Below, piece after piece: positions 62,660-64,000 of a stretch of 64,000 nt of DNA (its first letter is position 1; each line of letters starts with the position of its first letter). The translations under genes and the position numbers were made by a program. Origin of the DNA: Dyadobacter sp. CY347 (GTDB lineage Bacteria > Bacteroidota > Bacteroidia > Cytophagales > Spirosomataceae); assembly GCF_021502655.1 (NCBI RefSeq), contig NZ_JAKFFT010000004.1:1302001-1366000 (forward strand), in the 5' to 3' direction. The notes below the pieces were generated by a model. It searched no databases. It was not told the origin of the DNA and saw only the letters and a program-made list of their open reading frames with translations.

Positions 62660-63889
62660 CTATGGATACAGCAAATATTTCATTCGTATCGCTTTAAATT
62701 TCTGCAAACCGGGCTCCCAGCTCTTCCGAATGTCAGCTTCCGATACGCCAGCTATGATCTGCTTTCTCAACGAATCGGTTCCAATGCGCAGATCGAATGC
62801 AGAAATGTCCTGGTTTGCCCTTCCGGGTGTGAAAAATTTGGCTTTATCAGGATATGCATTGTAAAGCTCAATGAGCCAGGACAAATTAAGCTGCCGGCTC
62901 GCACGGAGCTTTTCGATATCATAAGTACGAAGGTCGAGGCCGTAACAAACGGAGTCCTTATGGTTTGGGTGCTCGCTCATGCCGGGAATACTCACGGGTT
63001 TGTATGAAAATGCGTATTTGCCTTTCAATGCGGGTGCGCCGAGAATAGTAAATGGCATTTGCGTCCCCCGGCCTTCATTGATAGCCGTGCCTTCGAACAT
63101 GCATAAGCTGGGAAACAGCATGACAGCTTGCTGCGTATTTAAGTTGGGGGAAGGATTGATCGGGAGTTCGTAAGGCATATCATGGTCATAGTTTGCAACC
63201 TTAATGATTTTTAGCTTGCATTTTGCATTCATATATCCTTCTCCATTCAGGTATTGTGCAAATTCACCGATCGTCATGCCGTGTGTCATAGGAATATAAT
63301 GGATTCCAATGGCCGATTTGAATCTGTCATCCGTCATCACCGGTCCGTCTACAACATATGCATTGGGATTGGGCCGGTCGAGAATCAGCAGTTCTTTGTC
63401 ATTTTCCGCGCAGGCTTCCATCACATACTCGAGCGTATTGATATTCGTATAATACCGGCACCCCACATCCTGGATGTCGAAGACCATGAGGTCAACGTCC
63501 GCGAGCTGTTCCTTTTTTGGTTTTTGATTTTTTCCATATAAAGAAATGATCGGAATGCCCGTCTTTGTATCGATCTCATTACTTACCACAGCTCCGTTGC
63601 TCGCATTGCCTCTGAAACCATGCTCAGGTCCAAACACTTTTACAATGTTAATGCCTAGGCTTAACAGACTGTCAACACTGCTTTTCCTGCCAATGACCGA
63701 ACTCTGATTGGCAACCAGACCGATTCGTTTTCCTTTCAGATACGCCAAATATTTTCCAGTCTGGTCCGCACCTGTAATAATCCCCGGCTTACCGGAAGCG
63801 CTTCGGCTCGATGATGCTTTCTGGGCGGAACAGTCCAGGTGACCGATCACCACGAGCATTAAAAAAAGTATAGAAACAAGTCTCATCAT
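62660..63889 (-). CDS. DUF1343 protein, NamZ-like exo-beta-N-acetylmuramidase
   Basis: The 409-residue protein is a full-length DUF1343 (NamZ, GH171) family member with a signal peptide ending near DCSAQ, possibly a lipoprotein signal. Family landmarks are GKRIGLVANQSSVIGRKSSV, VFGPEHGFRGNA near residues 86-97, VFDIQDVGCRYYTNI, and FPSLCMFEGTAINEGRGTQM. NamZ enzymes release terminal N-acetylmuramic acid from peptidoglycan fragments, so a cell-wall recycling role in the periplasm is likely. It is a single gene. A start three bases further in is also possible (two consecutive ATG). Confidence 0.88.
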   Translation of the reverse strand: MMRLVSILFLMLVVIGHLDCSAQKASSSRSASGKPGIITGADQTGKYLAYLKGKRIGLVANQSSVIGRKSSVDSLLSLGINIVKVFGPEHGFRGNASNGAVVSNEIDTKTGIPIISLYGKNQKPKKEQLADVDLMVFDIQDVGCRYYTNINTLEYVMEACAENDKELLILDRPNPNAYVVDGPVMTDDRFKSAIGIHYIPMTHGMTIGEFAQYLNGEGYMNAKCKLKIIKVANYDHDMPYELPINPSPNLNTQQAVMLFPSLCMFEGTAINEGRGTQMPFTILGAPALKGKYAFSYKPVSIPGMSEHPNHKDSVCYGLDLRTYDIEKLRASRQLNLSWLIELYNAYPDKAKFFTPGRANQDISAFDLRIGTDSLRKQIIAGVSEADIRKSWEPGLQKFKAIRMKYLLYP

Positions 63890-63938
63890 TTTGCGCAGGG
63901 TTGTTTTTAAAGTTTTTAAATGTAAAATCTTTTCCTGT

Positions 63939-63946
63939 CAAACATA
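63939..63946 (-). promoter_or_regulatory. -7 promoter box for the NamZ-like gene
   Basis: The minus strand reads TATGTTTG, an exact TAnnTTTG match, about 50 bp before the ATG at 63889. A TTTTGG lies further upstream with a spacing of about 23 bp, slightly longer than usual for a -33 element. Confidence 0.5.
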
Positions 63947-64000
63947 AGGTTTAAATAATTTTTACATTCCAAAATACACGACAATCAGAAAAAGCATTGT

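Overview
The window looks like chromosomal DNA of a Bacteroidota bacterium, most likely a Cytophagales member close to Dyadobacter or Spirosoma. The evidence is two complete ECF sigma / FecR / SusC / SusD cassettes, a type IX secretion (Por) C-terminal signal, the RND-TolC fusion form of CzcA/CusA, many Bacteroidota-style lipoprotein signals, and repeated TAnnTTTG boxes (the Bacteroidota -7 element) at sensible distances from start codons. The genus is an inference. No rRNA, tRNA, CRISPR array, integrase or insertion sequence was recognised.

Layout. 1-2.2 kb: a minus-strand SDR / flavin reductase / MarR operon behind a duplicated promoter-operator. 2.3-5.9 kb: a PAS histidine kinase, two small lipoproteins and an AT-rich unknown membrane protein. 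6-10.4 kb: small stress-type genes with their regulators (NmrA-like + AraC, DinB-like, DUF4174, DUF1801, and a divergent HxlR/DoxX pair around a 34-bp inverted repeat). 10.6-15.4 kb: a coiled-coil/beta-barrel protein, DUF2256, a large leucine-rich-repeat protein with a T9SS tail, and a CheY-like receiver. 15.4-19.3 kb: a minus-strand export operon of an ABC membrane domain without an ATPase domain, a HlyD adaptor and a TolC protein, followed by a barstar-like gene. 20.2-29.2 kb: PadR + FtsX/MacB-type permease, then a heavy-metal RND system with an outer-membrane factor fused to the pump. 29.3-36.6 kb: DJ-1/PfpI, a PD40-repeat lipoprotein, a 2H phosphoesterase, a serine hydrolase, a 1189-residue TonB-plug protein without a barrel, and a small OM beta-barrel.

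36.7-52.7 kb is the nutrient-uptake core. Two tandem sigma / anti-sigma / SusC / SusD units lie on the plus strand. The second continues into a DUF1080 protein and a Tat-exported Gfo/Idh/MocA oxidoreductase and ends at a strong terminator, which suggests uptake and periplasmic oxidation or cleavage of a glycoside. 52.8-57.5 kb is regulatory: AraC + siderophore-interacting protein, a LytS/LytTR two-component pair followed by a 5'-truncated hydrolase remnant, and a divergent LuxR regulator whose receiver has lost its phosphorylation residues. 57.6-63.9 kb: a Tat-exported phosphocholine-specific-type phospholipase C, a second FtsX/MacB permease and a NamZ-like (DUF1343) muramidase.

The most unusual items are the ATPase-less ABC/HlyD/TolC operon, the RND-TolC fusion with a signal-peptide-like junction, the plug-only TonB fusion protein, the pseudo-receiver LuxR protein, and the hydrolase fragment lying in frame directly after the LytTR stop codon.
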